Below are positions 47,468 to 58,815 of a stretch of DNA of 64,000 nucleotides, one piece after another. Location: NCBI RefSeq assembly GCF_009730915.1, contig NC_052481.1, forward strand, positions 930,001 to 994,000, read 5' to 3'. A program made the position numbers and the translations under genes. Below the pieces are notes generated by a model. The model was not told the origin of the DNA. It saw nothing but the letters and a program-made list of their open reading frames with translations, and ran no database searches. The stretch's first letter is position 1. The number at the start of each line of letters is the position of its first letter. Source of the DNA: Dioscorea cayenensis subsp. rotundata (Eukaryota; Streptophyta; Magnoliopsida; Dioscoreales; Dioscoreaceae).

Positions 47468-47472
47468 ACTTG

Positions 47473-47932
47473 TTGTAATGATCTCCTAGCATGTTCATCC
47501 TTCGGAAATCCTTTAAAACATAAACTATATGTATGACCAAAAATCAATTCATATGGATGTCTGTTTTAAGTACTGAATTATGGCACACAAAGTCATGCCC
47601 AAAAATCATAGATTTATTGCTATCTTATTCACCTCAACTTGAATTATCTCACTTTCAAATGTAACGGTTAAACCATTACCAACAGCCCTTTATTTTTATT
47701 TAATTTATGTTGCTCACAGTCAAGCATAATACTTCCATCTAATCTCATCTTTTCATATAGAAATTCTTATATTTACTGATTTGCATCTTTGATGAACTCA
47801 TTTAAAGATGTCTCGACTTTAAACCGCTAGGCCTCCCACCAGACTAAATATTAGTGACCTGCAATACCTTTGAAATAAAAAAAGTGATGCATGATAGATC
47901 ATCCTAATGTCAATTTTTTTTAGGTAAATTTT
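47473..47932. other. Non-coding stretch
   Basis: No gene or element is recognised between the solo LTR and the small MULE-like element. Confidence 0.45.
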
Positions 47933-48257
47933 TGTATCGGCATCAAACTATGGTTCTTTTTCATTTTTGAGGTCCAAACTGCAATTTGAATAAAAATAGT
48001 TACCCAACTTCAATTTTGTTTCACCGGGTGGTCACCCTAGAGACTCCGATCTATTTTTGATGATGTGATGTCGGAAATTTAGGTGAGATGGAATTGCTAA
48101 CTGGGCAGATAGTCTATCATATATGTGGCCGGAATCTCACGAGTAACTATCCGCTAAAACAAAATTGAAGCTAGGAACCATTTTGATTCAAATTGAAGTT
48201 TGGATTTTAAAATAAGAATAGGGTCATAGTTTGGTGCCTTACAAAAAAAAATTTACC
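47933..48257. mobile_element. Small MULE-like TIR element
   Basis: GGTAAATTTTTGTATCGGCATCAAACTATGG-type left end and its inverted counterpart (CATAGTTTGGTGCCTTAC...AAATTTACC) form ~35-bp terminal inverted repeats. The T-run ATTTTTTTTA borders both ends with a 2-base offset on the right, a possible 10-bp duplication that low complexity makes unsure. It lies about 160 bp past the stop codon of the minus-strand nucleotidyltransferase. Confidence 0.6.
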
Positions 48258-49536
48258 ATATTTTTTTTATAAGAGTTCAGAAATTACTAAACTTGAAGTA
48301 CATTACAAATCAAATCAAATCAAACCTAATGCGTTTACATGTATTTTATGTGCAGGAATATTATTACCCTCCAAACAATCAAATCATCAGCCACTATGAA
48401 CTGAACTTAGGAATTCCTAGCCGATGCTTGGAATTATTTTTTCTAATAACCTAAATGATGCCAAATAAGTTAGAGGGCAATGGTCTGAGGACTGTGATTG
48501 TTCATTCTCTAGAACAGCATAAGCATCTACAAAAGCTTGTTTATTCAACATTTCAAAATATTAAAGAAAGCAATGGAACACTTAGTGAGGTAAAGATGTC
48601 AACTTGACATTGAAAAAGAGAGAAACTGATAAATACACTTAAAACATACATGGATATTCTATGTATAATGTGCTTGGACCTCCTACACATAAACAAGGCA
48701 GAAGCATTTTGCTACTTCTAAAACAAAAGGAGACAGGAAGTCAAGGCTTCTCTAACCTTAAATCCCTTTCTCTCTTCATATAAGCCCCACTTCCTTGAAT
48801 TGATATACGCATTTGACGTGAATCAAACACATTCCTACAAAAATATATTATAAATAAGGACAATCAGATATTAAGGTGAACTGAACCAAAGGGCCCCTGT
48901 ATTTCATCAATTAGCAAATATTCCATTTAAATGAACAAAGGCCATATGATAATCACTTATTGAATGCAAAACCAAAAGAAAGTCATGGTTCCATTTAAAT
49001 GAACAAAGGCAATATGATTGTCACATGTTAACCACAAGAATGTTAAACCAAAAGGAAGTTATCCACCCTCACCCGAAGAAGTAGAGAAAATCCATCAAAA
49101 GGCTGCCAAGGTCCTAAGAAAGAAAAAGTAAATAAATCCAGTTGTATAGCTAAATCACAAAAATAAACACTTGTGAAGAAAAATCAACAGCAACTCTGAA
49201 AGTTATCAATCAAATTTAGTAACTAGTGACTTCAATGAAGTTAGTCATATTCATCACGGATCACTTTGAAATTCAAAAAACAAATGTGTAATGAGAATCT
49301 TTTGAAGTCCAAATTTTGAAATTACACACTAACTCTATATCTATGAAGTGTAGATGGAAGATGACAATAGCAAAATATAAAGAAAAGGTCAATCATCATA
49401 AGCAGAAAATCACTTCCAAAAATTATATATAGTGTTCATATCTTCTATTATTATGAAGTTTCTAACAACCAGCTTTTTTTGCTTTTTTTTCTCTTGCCTT
49501 GATAAAAAAAAAAAATAACAATCAATCAACTTTCTA

Positions 49537-50790
49537 GGGTAAATTTCTTGATTGGGTACTAATTTTTGGTCAAATCTCACTTTGAGCACTAACCTTCAAT
49601 TCATACCAAAGTGAGCACTAAGTTTCTATTCTCTTTCACCTACTGAGCACTTGGCCTTTTCTGGTGAGAAACTTATGATGTGGCCACCGGATTGCTTGCG
49701 TGGACCCCTATTTTCCACGTAAGAGGCTATTCTGGAGCCGTCCACGTCAGCAACTTACCCACATCAGCATGAAATGATCCACATCGGTTACCACGTAGGT
49801 AGCTTCTTCATCTTCCAACTGAGCACTTACCCTCAAATCTTTTAAACCTTTTAACCCTAGTTTTTTACAACGGTGGCAAGGGTGAAATCAGTGGTGTTAA
49901 TGCACCGGTTGAGGCATCTAAGAGAAGGCAAGAAAGAGGCACGATAGTTTTAGTGACGAGCAATGTAGAGATTAGGCCGGAAGTCCATTAGAAGGAAGAG
50001 GAAGCTTTGGCAAATAGTGCATCCGAAGGAGAAGCATCATGGTGATCGACTAGGCCATATGATCTGATTGTATTTAATTGGGTTTAATTGAGTCAAATTA
50101 ATCCTGAATTGAATGAGTTTTTATGCATGAGTGTACTTTAATACTTTTTTTTGCAGAAATTATGAACTTTTATCACAAAGAAATGTTGCACGAATTAACC
50201 CATGATTGTGTATTAACTCGGACAAAATTAGTAACTTCTTCTGTTGCTGTGTTCCGCGGTTTAGATGCATGGAGGAATTGTGTTCCCAATTTATGCCTAT
50301 GATGCTTCTACTGCATCTTCTTCTTTGTTGTTCAAAGTGGAAAACCTTTTGCAGTAACAACAAGAATTGTGACCTCTATTGTTATTTTAAAGCCTGCTAG
50401 ACATCGTACGCTTGCTCGGCAAATATCGCCGGACATAAATCAGTGCTACCAATGAGCTCATGCTCACGGGAAGCGTGGTAAAAAACTAGGGCTAAAAGTA
50501 ATCCCGGCTTCCATGATGAAGAAGATGCCTGCGTGGCAACCGACATGGATCATTTCTCGCTGATGTGGGTAAGTTGCTGACGTGGACGGCTCCAGGACAG
50601 TCTCTTACGTGGAAAATAGGGGTCCACACAAACAATCCGGTGGCCACGTCATAAGTTTCTCACCGAAAAGGGCCAAGTGCTCAGTCGGTGAAAGAGAATA
50701 GAAACTTAGTGCTCACTTTGGTACGAATTGAAGGTTAGTGCTCAAAGTGAGATTTGACCAAAAGTTAGTACCCAACCAAGAAATTTACCC
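49537..50790. mobile_element. Non-autonomous Mutator-like element (MULE), 1254 bp
   Basis: Long terminal inverted repeats of about 300 bp start GGGTAAATTTCTTG and are visible as GTCAAATCTCACTTTGAGCA, CGTGGAC...CCACGTAAGAG and CAACTTACCCACATCAGC, each found inverted near the other end. The exact 10-bp duplication CAACTTTCTA lies on both sides (49527-49536, 50791-50800). The unique middle (about 49850-50520) has no transposase and may be captured DNA; it includes a TTTTTTTGCAG acceptor-like site near 50150. It lies in an intron of the nucleotidyltransferase copy. Confidence 0.92.
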
Positions 50791-50800
50791 CAACTTTCTA

Positions 50801-51437
50801 TAAAGACAAGAAATAAGTCAAATTATTACCAAAAATACAAACTTCAAAGATGTTCCTTCTGCACATGGATATCTTCATACCAAAAGTATAATAAGGAAAT
50901 GCCATCTTCATGTCTTCACAAAGAATTAAGTTTACAAAACACATCAATTTAATATCAACTAAAAGCTACAAAACATGCCAACTTGGTGAGAAGGCACTGA
51001 CGAATGCTCTTCATGGGAAAAGTTTAAATTTTGAGGATTTCGTCTTCCTAATTTCCCCCTTTATAGATCTTGAACAATCAATCCAGTCTCATTTAATTTT
51101 ACTTCTGAAAATTAAGCATTTGATACTAGATAAAACATCCAACAAAATGGTAAGAATATAGATACTAAAACTCAAAATGCATAAAAAAAAAGTTATAGCA
51201 CTTGCAATATTTTGCATCTCAACAAGGTGAATGATAGTTTCAGTCGGGTTATTAGCTCCCATAAAGCAGGTAATGTCTTATTAGCATAGTAATTTGAGAA
51301 TATAATTGAATGGAATTCCCATATTAATATATGGGTAAAATTTAATTCCCCTTCAATGAGAAAGGTACATCATTAGCATTGTTTGTGTAAGAACAGAACA
51401 AAAAACAGTGTAAGTCATGACATATTAAATGGCTTAC
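50801..51437. other. Intron-like sequence of the nucleotidyltransferase copy
   Basis: No exon or element is recognised between the MULE and the 51438-51470 exon. Confidence 0.4.
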
Positions 51438-51655
51438 CTAGTTGATTGACCGGCCAATATGGTGTTCATGCTGGAGAAATCATGTCACCAATAATACCTA
51501 CATAAAGACACAAGCATGAATGCCGACTGCAAGTTATAACTATATCTCGGAATATGTGAATGACAGAGTATACAACTGGTGGCTAAAAGAAAAATCAAGC
51601 AATGCTCTTTTTCTTTGAAATTATAGGAGATGCGTTAAAAGCCAAAGGCATAATG

Positions 51656-53132
51656 AATGAGGGAAGTGTTATCAAGTTCTGAAAGCCGAGGTAGATCGAG
51701 GGCAGGTTCTCTGAAAAGTGCTCTTGGTTTTTCTGTGGTTTATGCTACTCTGCCAATTTCATTAAACCACTGCAAAATTAACTCTGTCAATCCCGACTTG
51801 ACCTCTCTCCTTTGGGACCCTTGGATTTATGATATTCTAGTTGCTCTTAAGCCCATGTATTTTGATATGAATGATGATTTTGATCACTTAATCATTTCTG
51901 ACTTTGTCCTGGGTGATCACTGGGATTTTAACGCTCTTTCCAGAACTTTTGGAGACTTGTCTGATAATCTTATTTCCAATTCAATCACTATCGATAATGA
52001 CTCCCACAAACACTGGGTTTGGGCTCCCAAATCCAATTGTCAAAAAACCTCTTCAGCTGTCTATCATTATTTCAATAAACAATCTCAATTTTCTGACTAC
52101 TGGGCCGATTGGAAATTGATTTGGCAAATCCCTGTCGCCCCCGTGTGAAGCACTTTATTTGGTTGTGTCTTAAGGGTCATTTGTTCACGTCTGTCTTTCT
52201 TCACAATTTGAATCTTGGCCCCGACCGCCCTTGTATTTTTTGTGGTATGCACCGCGAAACTATCAATCATTTGTTCTGCAGCTGTTCCTGAGCTCAGTAC
52301 ATCTGGAATCAAATCAACTTCAAGACAAATCTGGCCATATCTTTTGATGACGCCTTCCATACTGCCGATTGGGTCTTTACTCATATTAACTCTAAATTTA
52401 CCCTCGCTCTTATTGCTGCAGGTGCATGGTTTATCTGGATGAGTCGCTGTAATTTCATATTTAATAATATTCGTCCAAATCGGCAAGAAATTCATTTGTC
52501 TTAACTTCTCTTGTGCTGACGGGCCTTTTCTTTTCACCCATGTTGTGCCCAATCATCCACGACAGGTAAGATCTATCGGTTTTTTTATCGCCAATGCTAA
52601 CAACTTTGTCTGTCTTGTAGGGTCCCTGTCGCAACCTATGCACGATGACTTATTTGACGAGATTTTCGCCCTTGAAGTTGCTCTTCAAATCGCTCTTGAT
52701 CATCACATTGTAATCAAACACATTTTTAGCACCCATCACAGAGTTCTGGATCTCATTTATCGTCCTAATCCCACGCTTTCTTGGTGTTTTCTTCACCAAA
52801 TTAGTAATCTAAACTTTCTCTTAGATATGAATCATAATCCGAGAATTGAGATTCTTCCCCTTCACTAGATCAAACCTGCCATCAACCTTGCTTCTCTGGG
52901 ATTCTGTCATCGTCAACTCAACCTCTTCCTCTACGGCCGAGATCTTCCCCGAGGGGTTATGCGTTCGTTTATCAATCATGGATATGTTCTTCGCTGATTG
53001 TTTTGTATTTTTTTTCCTTTCCCTTCTGTTTTGTTGATCTTTCTTTTGTTTTTGTAGTCTTTCATTTTCTCAATAAATTTAGCTTCTCAATTGAGAAGTT
53101 CTTCCAAAACAAAAAACAAAAAAAAAAACAAA
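51656..53132 (+). mobile_element. 5'-truncated LINE (L1-type) with ORF2 C-terminus
   Basis: Two host-like flanks AAAGGCATAATG (51644-51655) and AAAGACATAATG (53133-53144) form a likely 12-bp duplication with one difference. The insert ends in an A-rich tail (53100-53135). It encodes the ORF2 C-terminus: the zf-RVT region (HKHWVWAPKSN, WKLIWQIPVAP, after a frameshift RVKHFIWLCLKGHLFTS, CIFCGMHRETINHLF) and an RNase H-like part (RSIGFFIANANN, FALEVALQIALDHHI). The endonuclease and reverse transcriptase core are missing. It inserted opposite in strand to the surrounding gene copy. Confidence 0.85.
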
Positions 53133-53389
53133 AAAGACATAATGTAAGTCAAAGAACAAGTGACAAAACCACAACATTTTGTCCTCGGATTAAGTTAAAT
53201 AGACCACTGACTCAGAAAACTAGCTGATCAACAGGAATTTATACTATGCAAATGCAAGGTGCCACAATAACCTACCACAAAGTCTACAAGAAATTCACTC
53301 CAATATCTAGAAGTACCATACTTTTGTATTACCTAGAAATCAATCAAGAATATTAAACTACCCAATCATTACCATTCCATATCTATGTG

Positions 53390-53590
53390 GTTTAGATATT
53401 ATCACATCGAGTAGTGAGAGTTCGATTCTCGACTGAAGGCACATTTCTGGGAGATGTAAGCGATGGTTGTGTGCGGGTGGTTCTAGTGTCCATATGTGCG
53501 CAGGCCCCGCTCTCACTTGCTCCACTGAGGCTTGTGCATGCCCTTGACGGTTTAGCAGAGCCTTCGGGCTGTCTGTTTCTCTTGTAAAAA
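53390..53590 (+). mobile_element. SINE-like repeat
   Basis: It has GTGGTTTAGATATT (A-box-like), GAGTTCGATTCTCG (B-box-like, about 53408-53421) and a TTGTAAAAAAAAC tail, spaced as in tRNA-derived SINEs. No clear target duplication is seen and it does not share the 3' end of the other SINEs. Confidence 0.5.
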
Positions 53591-53734
53591 AAACTTCAGC
53601 CAAAAATCACTCACCAAACAATATAAACTTAGGCCACTTGAGTAGGAGTCATCCAGACTACGATCAACGAAGAACTGCTTTAGTACCAAAGCAAGTGGTA
53701 TGATCGCTGGAAATTGCTGAGTGAGTTCCCCAAC

Positions 53735-55130
53735 CTACATAAATATACTTCAAAAATTCATCAGTTGTCATAGCCAATAACATAATAATGCTTACATCCT
53801 TATCATTGTAATGATATGGAACTTCAAATTGGTTCAAACCCAACTACCCAAGAAAACAAGCAAAGAAATAAAGGAGAGACAAAAGGGTTTCTTAATAAAT
53901 GGCCAAGTGGGTTAAACATGCCTCAGGTATCTGTATAACTCCAGCTGGCATGAAACAAACCAATGCTATAAAATAACTGCCACAGAATTTCTAATTGATT
54001 ATGCACCTGATCGATTTTTGGAAATCAATTAAAACTCAGGAAGGTTTAAGAAGCTTCACCTAATGGCCTTCAGTAATTAATTAATTATCAGCCAGTAACT
54101 TGGCCTCTAAGTATGATGATTAAAATCAAGACATGGATAGAATTTATCAAATTAAGAAATAGTTTTCCATTAGTTCTTGCATCAAAAACTATCCCAATTG
54201 TTACCCTGTTCATGAAACAAAGACCTAAACCAAACATCATAGCAACCAGAAGAAAGTAAATACAATACATATTTTGCGGTGGTGAAAATAAAACTACAAA
54301 CATATTATTCCTAAATCAAATCAGAGATAGCAGTGCGCCATGGTGCTTCACAAAAGATGGGAGAAAGTATTGCATTAATAGTTGAATGAATTCTACCATC
54401 CAATACATGCATGCCAAAAAAATCACAGTACAACCCCAAAACATACTTGCTCCAATGGTGTGTTACAATTATATCCTTATGAAAATTATATGAATGCGCC
54501 ATAATGAAGCTTGTATTTCAGTGGCCCTCTGGAACATGACTAGAAAGAATGAAATGTTAAGTAATTTCACCAGCATAATAAATTTCACATCTACACTATT
54601 ATATATGGCACCTAATGACCTAAAACCCTCATATCAAACGATTCAAACCTTCATCAGCGGCCATCACCAGAAAACGACAGTAGAGGTTCTAAAAGTACTA
54701 GTGCTTTGTAAGGGAATGTATGGAATTATGAACTTTGGGAGCTGCATATGCAATTATGCAATTTTTTTATGAAACAAACACAACATATGATTGCTTTATT
54801 TGTGTTACCAAGAGATGTTAAAATATTTAAGTTTGAATTATTAATTATTAATATTAATAAAAACCAAACATTTTAAAATTAAAAATATACCTTTTTTTAA
54901 ATAATAGCAAATATTTATTATTAAATAATTTTAATATTTACATGAAAATCGTATGAATTTTTTTATATATTTGGCATATGTTTGAGGGTATTTTAGTAAA
55001 AAAAAATTGATAATATAAGATTATATGTTAAGGAAACATAATAATCTTATTTTCCAACCACATAGTACAATGTTGCCAGTCAAATAAACATTATGTTCAC
55101 ACTATACATAAACAAGATATAATACCCGAA
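53735..55130. other. No recognised exon
   Basis: Upstream exons of the minus-strand nucleotidyltransferase were looked for and not found. AT-rich, intron-like. Confidence 0.4.
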
Positions 55131-55269
55131 TTGGTCTATCTACTTTTCTCTCTTTTCCCTTTTGGCCCCTCTACTCAGAAATGCGCCCCACTAATCCCTC
55201 ACTAATCCCTTAGTGGGGCGCATTTCTGAGTAAAAAGGCCAAAAGGAAAGAGAAAAATAGAGAGACCAA
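55131..55269. repeat. Near-perfect palindrome, ~60-bp arms
   Basis: Left arm 55131-55194 (TTGGTCTATC...GCGCCCCACTAA) is the inverted copy of the right arm 55210-55269 (TTAGTGGGGCGC...AGAGACCAA), with a 15-bp spacer. A transcript would fold into a long hairpin. It could be a small MITE or a small-RNA precursor; no target duplication is obvious. Confidence 0.85.
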
Positions 55270-55720
55270 TCCTTGCAGTGTTACTGGTTATTGTATTCCT
55301 TTTGGAAATCACATTATGAAAAACTAGGATACGCCAATAGAGTAATTGTGTTCTAATTCTAACTTATTTTTTTTGCAAATCATCTTGTTTCAAAATATCA
55401 TAATTTGATGTCGGGTTTCTTCACAGGAATCGAATGACCAGACTCAATGTTCACTTACCTTTGACGAATCAGAGTAGTATTCATGTATTTTCATCCAAGC
55501 TTAAGCTTAAGTATATCAAGGGGGAAAAAGATACAATGCACAGGGCTCATTAATGATTGAAAAATTACAGCCAAGGATATTATGAGAAATAGCCCCACAA
55601 CTGTCATTAGATTTCAGATACAAAAATCTGATCTACCGAACAGAAAGAAGTTAAACAAAACTGGTGGTAGTTTTTTCAATGCAAAGAAGAGTCTTCCCAG
55701 GATAACTCAGGCTTAAAAAC

Positions 55721-57614
55721 CTGTCATGAGCATAACATGATCTAGCAGCATTCTGCAAGAATAAATGCACCATCCTCTTTGAATGGAAATAATCAAAATA
55801 GAGAATGAATTCATTAGCAATAAGAAAGCTTGGAACAAACAACATCATCTTTATATGAGTGTGTCATACTATTACGACACTAAGTGAAGACTGTCCAAGT
55901 ACTCATCAAAGCCACTCTACTTCGATTAAGAATTTAGGAACCGTAAATTAAAGAAAAGAACACTTGAACTGAAGAAGTAAGAAGACTTTCAAGTTCAAGA
56001 TGATGAATAATGACAAGAAACCAACCACATCATATTGTGTGTGAGCCTCTTTCCTCAGCATGGGAATATTTGCCGTTGACAGTTCAGCATGTACTCTATC
56101 AATCTGCAAATTAGAAACAAAACTAAATGTTTTTTTTTAGCAGCCACGCCCCCTGCACAATGGTAGAGGATTAAAAGCTTTTAGGTAATGAATCACTCAA
56201 TGACACTTTGAGTTCAAAGGCAAACTGTTAATGCAACCAAAAGAAATAAATTGTGAAAAATATTCATTTATGAGCGCAAACTGTGTATGGAACATGACAG
56301 ATTGCCTGCGTAAACCCTTCAATAATCCCTCAAATCTATTACGATCACATGATAGTGTATAACTTGATGCTATGAATGCCTATTTCAAAATTTCAAATTA
56401 TAAATAAAAAAAAAAAACCAGCAAGACTCTATCTATCAGCACAACAGTTACCGCCAAGTGTACTATTGCATCGAACAGATCAACACCAAATGTGCACTTA
56501 TGCAACTTCAAGTAGATAAAGTTCACACATTTTCAAGGCAAGATATCAACCTTTCTCGCATATAAACGTGTGGGTGGGCGGGTGGGTGTTATATATATGA
56601 AGAGGCAAATAACATACAGCCAGTGTTATCTATCTAAATATATATGCATACTGAAAATGTGATGCACGACAGAGAGGACTTCTAAGATAATCAGACAAAG
56701 ATACACCTTATCCGTGCAAGAAAATGAAACTATATTGCAGCAACTGCCTGTAAAATTATAGTAATGGCAGTGGGACATGGGATTAAGAAAAATCCAGTCA
56801 TAGAATTAAGGAGTCATGAAGAAGAACCACCAGTTCAACAAACAATTGTAATAAAATTCAAACTGGTATTTGCAAACTGATGCACAGTACTGACACGAAG
56901 AGCCAGATTGTTAGCCCTTTTAGGGAGTGGCACAACTCCAATTGTCTCTCAGTGCTGAAGCACATATAAAAATGTGGCCATAACACATCAGAATAAGGCA
57001 TGGGTAGGAGATGACACCAAAAGGATACATAGAAAAGGAAATGAGGATGCACCACCGAAAAGAATTGGTACTTCTTTGCACTCAAACGATCCATTACAGG
57101 CACAGCGGTCAATGGTTCCAAACATAATTCGTAAAGAAGCTGCATGCGACAAAAAATAAAACTGATCATTATCATCATTCCTAACCAAACTCAGAGTGCA
57201 GTACTGAAACTTATGATACTCTGCTGACCTGGAAACTAAACTCATAAAACAAGGAATTTATATCTGGTTGAGATGGTCTTTCCAACTTATCAAGGGCAAC
57301 CTTCAAACAACTGCAGATAATATTGGGAAGAGATCATCTGACAGTGACAAGTATGAAGATCCTCAACATTTAAACTATAATAACCTGTAATGATCTTTTG
57401 GTTGCAACACAGTCCTTTTTACTGGATCATTTACTTCAAATTTGAGTAGCAAATGTGTAATATTTGGCGCTGGATGACAAATGTTCTCACGCAAGACCTG
57501 GAAAGTGAACAGAATGTAAGCAAATGTTTATGAATAGATTCAGAGAGAAAATTTACTATTTGGATAACCTGCAATCTTTAGAACACCAGGATCCTCTTTT
57601 GTGTTCTCTATGAT
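55721..57614 (-). pseudogene. NUP205: Nucleoporin NUP205 fragment, broken copy
   Basis: NUP205 is a large scaffold protein of the inner ring of the nuclear pore. Minus-strand exons are 57614-57569 (ENTKEDPGVLKI), 57497-57385 (HPAPNITHLLLKFEV, TVLQPKDHYS), 57310-57229 (CLKVALDKLE, PDINSLFYEFSFQ), 57139-57056 (LLYELCLEPLTAVPVMDRLS, AKKYQFF), 56954-56877 (ETIGVVPLPKRANNLALRVS) and 56103-56026 (IDRVHAELSTANIPMLRKEA). 55752-55721 is a possible further exon. The order matches plant NUP205. Exons 2-4 join in frame. Breaks: one extra base at the end of exon 1, a TGA two codons into the 56954 exon, and several hundred residues missing between the last two exons. Upstream, the next expected exons are replaced by the GC-rich repeat at 57714-58815. 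Confidence 0.75.
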
Positions 57615-57713
57615 CTGGAATTCCTCAAAATATAACTATTACGACACTAAAAAGAGAGTGAGAAAGAAAAGAGTTTTTGGGGAAAAAAAAACATAGCATC
57701 AACAGAAGACATA

Positions 57714-57735
57714 CACTACAAGAAAAAATTTTCGG
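57714..57735 (+). mobile_element. CACTA-type terminus, single end
   Basis: CACTACAAGAAAAAATTTTC is a classic plant CACTA terminal sequence. No inverted partner (TTTTCTTGTAGTG) is seen in the remaining window, so the element is truncated or the match is isolated. Confidence 0.5.
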
Positions 57736-57771
57736 TTGTTATTCAATCTCATTGTACTGTGTAATGTTTAT

Positions 57772-58014
57772 CTTGTCCCATAAATTGCGCTCAGTGCACT
57801 GTATTATAATAAACATCTCTCATGATTGATTAGTTGCTTTGAGCCCGACTTTTTTAAAATCCTAGAAATGCTCCAAGCTATAGCCTAAGGGGAAGGCCGG
57901 AGGCGGAGGAGGAAGGGGAAGGGCCCGGCCGGAAAGGGGGACGGGGGAGGGCTTCGGGATAAGTAACCAGCGACAGCCCCTTGTCCTTCCCTATCGATCC
58001 ACCCTAGTAGCCGC
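57772..58014 (+). repeat. Third copy of the GC-rich repeat arm (direct)
   Basis: CCCATAAATTGCGCTCAGTG...GGAAGGCCGGAGGCGGAGG runs parallel to 58071-58315 in the same orientation and to 58500-58760 inverted. It is the most diverged of the three. Confidence 0.75.
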
Positions 58015-58016
58015 CT

Positions 58017-58815
58017 ATTAATAATTAATACCAGTAAGAACACCGGCAGCAGCATTCCTCCAAATAAAACCATCTTGACCCATAAATTGCGCTCAATGCA
58101 CTGTCTTACAATTAACATCTTCTCATGGTTGATTAGTTGCTTTGAGGCCCGAATTTATGAAATTATATAAATGCTCCGTGTTATAGCGAAATGAGAGGGC
58201 CGGAGGCGGAGGGGAAGGGGGAAGGGCCTGGCCAGAAGAGGAGCGGGGGAGGGCGTCAGGATATGGAACCGGCGACCGCCCCACCGCCCTCTCTTTCGCT
58301 CCGCCTTGGCGGCCGTCCCCCTTCCTCATCGACACGTAACTCCCACCCCCCACACTCCCGTCGACACGTAACTCCCACACCCCACCCTCCGTGGCCTTCT
58401 TCCCGTCGACAAAGAAGCGACGGGAAGAAAGCCAGGGAGGGTGGGGTGTGGGAGTTACGCGTCGACGGGAGTGTGGTGGGTGGGGGTTTACCTGTCGACG
58501 AGAAATGGAGGCGGCCACCGGTGGAAGCGGCGGTGGGAGTGGCGATAGGGGCGGTCGTTGGTTCTTTCTCCCGACGCCCTCCCCGCCCTCTTCCCGGCCA
58601 GCCCTTCCCTTCCCCGCCCTCGCTCTCGCCCTCCCCTTTCGCTATAATATGGAGCGTTTATAGAATTCAGAAAAATCGGGCCTTAAAGATACTATAAGAC
58701 AATGAGAGATGTTCATTATAAGACAATACAGTGAGCGCAATTTATGGGACAAGATGGTTTTATTTGGAGGAATGTTGTTGTCGGGGTTCTTATTATTATT
58801 AATTATTAATTATTA
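58017..58815. repeat. Large GC-rich inverted repeat, ~395-bp arms
   Basis: Left arm 58017-58411 and right arm 58419-58815 are inverted copies. The outer part is AT-rich (TTAATAATTAATA), then AGCATTCCTCCAAATAAAACC, CCATAAATTGCGCTCA, then strongly GC-rich. The innermost stem CTTCTTCCCGTCG/CGACGGGAAGAAAG encloses a loop of about nine bases. Repeats of GTCGACACGTAACTCCCAC lie in both arms. Long open frames on both strands here mirror each other because of the symmetry and are not genes. It could be a foldback-type element or a hairpin small-RNA source. Confidence 0.85.

Larger units (their letters stand above)
48417..53734 (-). pseudogene. Nucleotidyltransferase / non-canonical poly(A) polymerase (MEE44-like), broken copy, C-terminal part
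   Basis: Minus-strand exons are 53734-53615 (VGELTQQFPA...LALVLKQFFVDRSLDDSY), 51470-51438 (HEHHIGRSIN, stop), 49113-49073 (LGSLLMDFLYFFG), 48834-48757 (NVFDSRQMRISIQGSGAYMK) and 48535-48417 (FVDAYAVLENE... LLEKIIPSIG, stop). The order LVLKQF, then NLGxLLxxFxxxYG, then xGGxY is the PAP/25A-associated region of TRF4/MEE44-type enzymes, which add nucleotides to RNA 3' ends. Splice phases agree between exons 3 and 4. Against function: TAG replaces the expected glutamine at the end of exon 2, a short exon (ITRFLQ region) is missing before it, and the PTNNVGRNCFRIHQ exon is missing before the last one. The upstream catalytic part was not found. Introns carry a MULE, a LINE and a SINE-like repeat. 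Confidence 0.72.

Noticed and set aside
53212..53245. Possible missing exon of the nucleotidyltransferase copy (minus-strand LLIS-stop-FSE resembling LLITRFLQ)
   Set aside because: Too short, contains a stop and lacks a donor site; could be chance.
56974..57245. Open frames of 60-106 codons over the NUP205 exons
   Set aside because: They run through introns; only the short segments between acceptor and donor sites match NUP205.
58123..58697. Two proline/glycine/arginine-rich open frames on opposite strands (131 and 168 codons)
   Set aside because: They mirror each other because the region is an inverted repeat, and the GC-rich sequence simply lacks stops.
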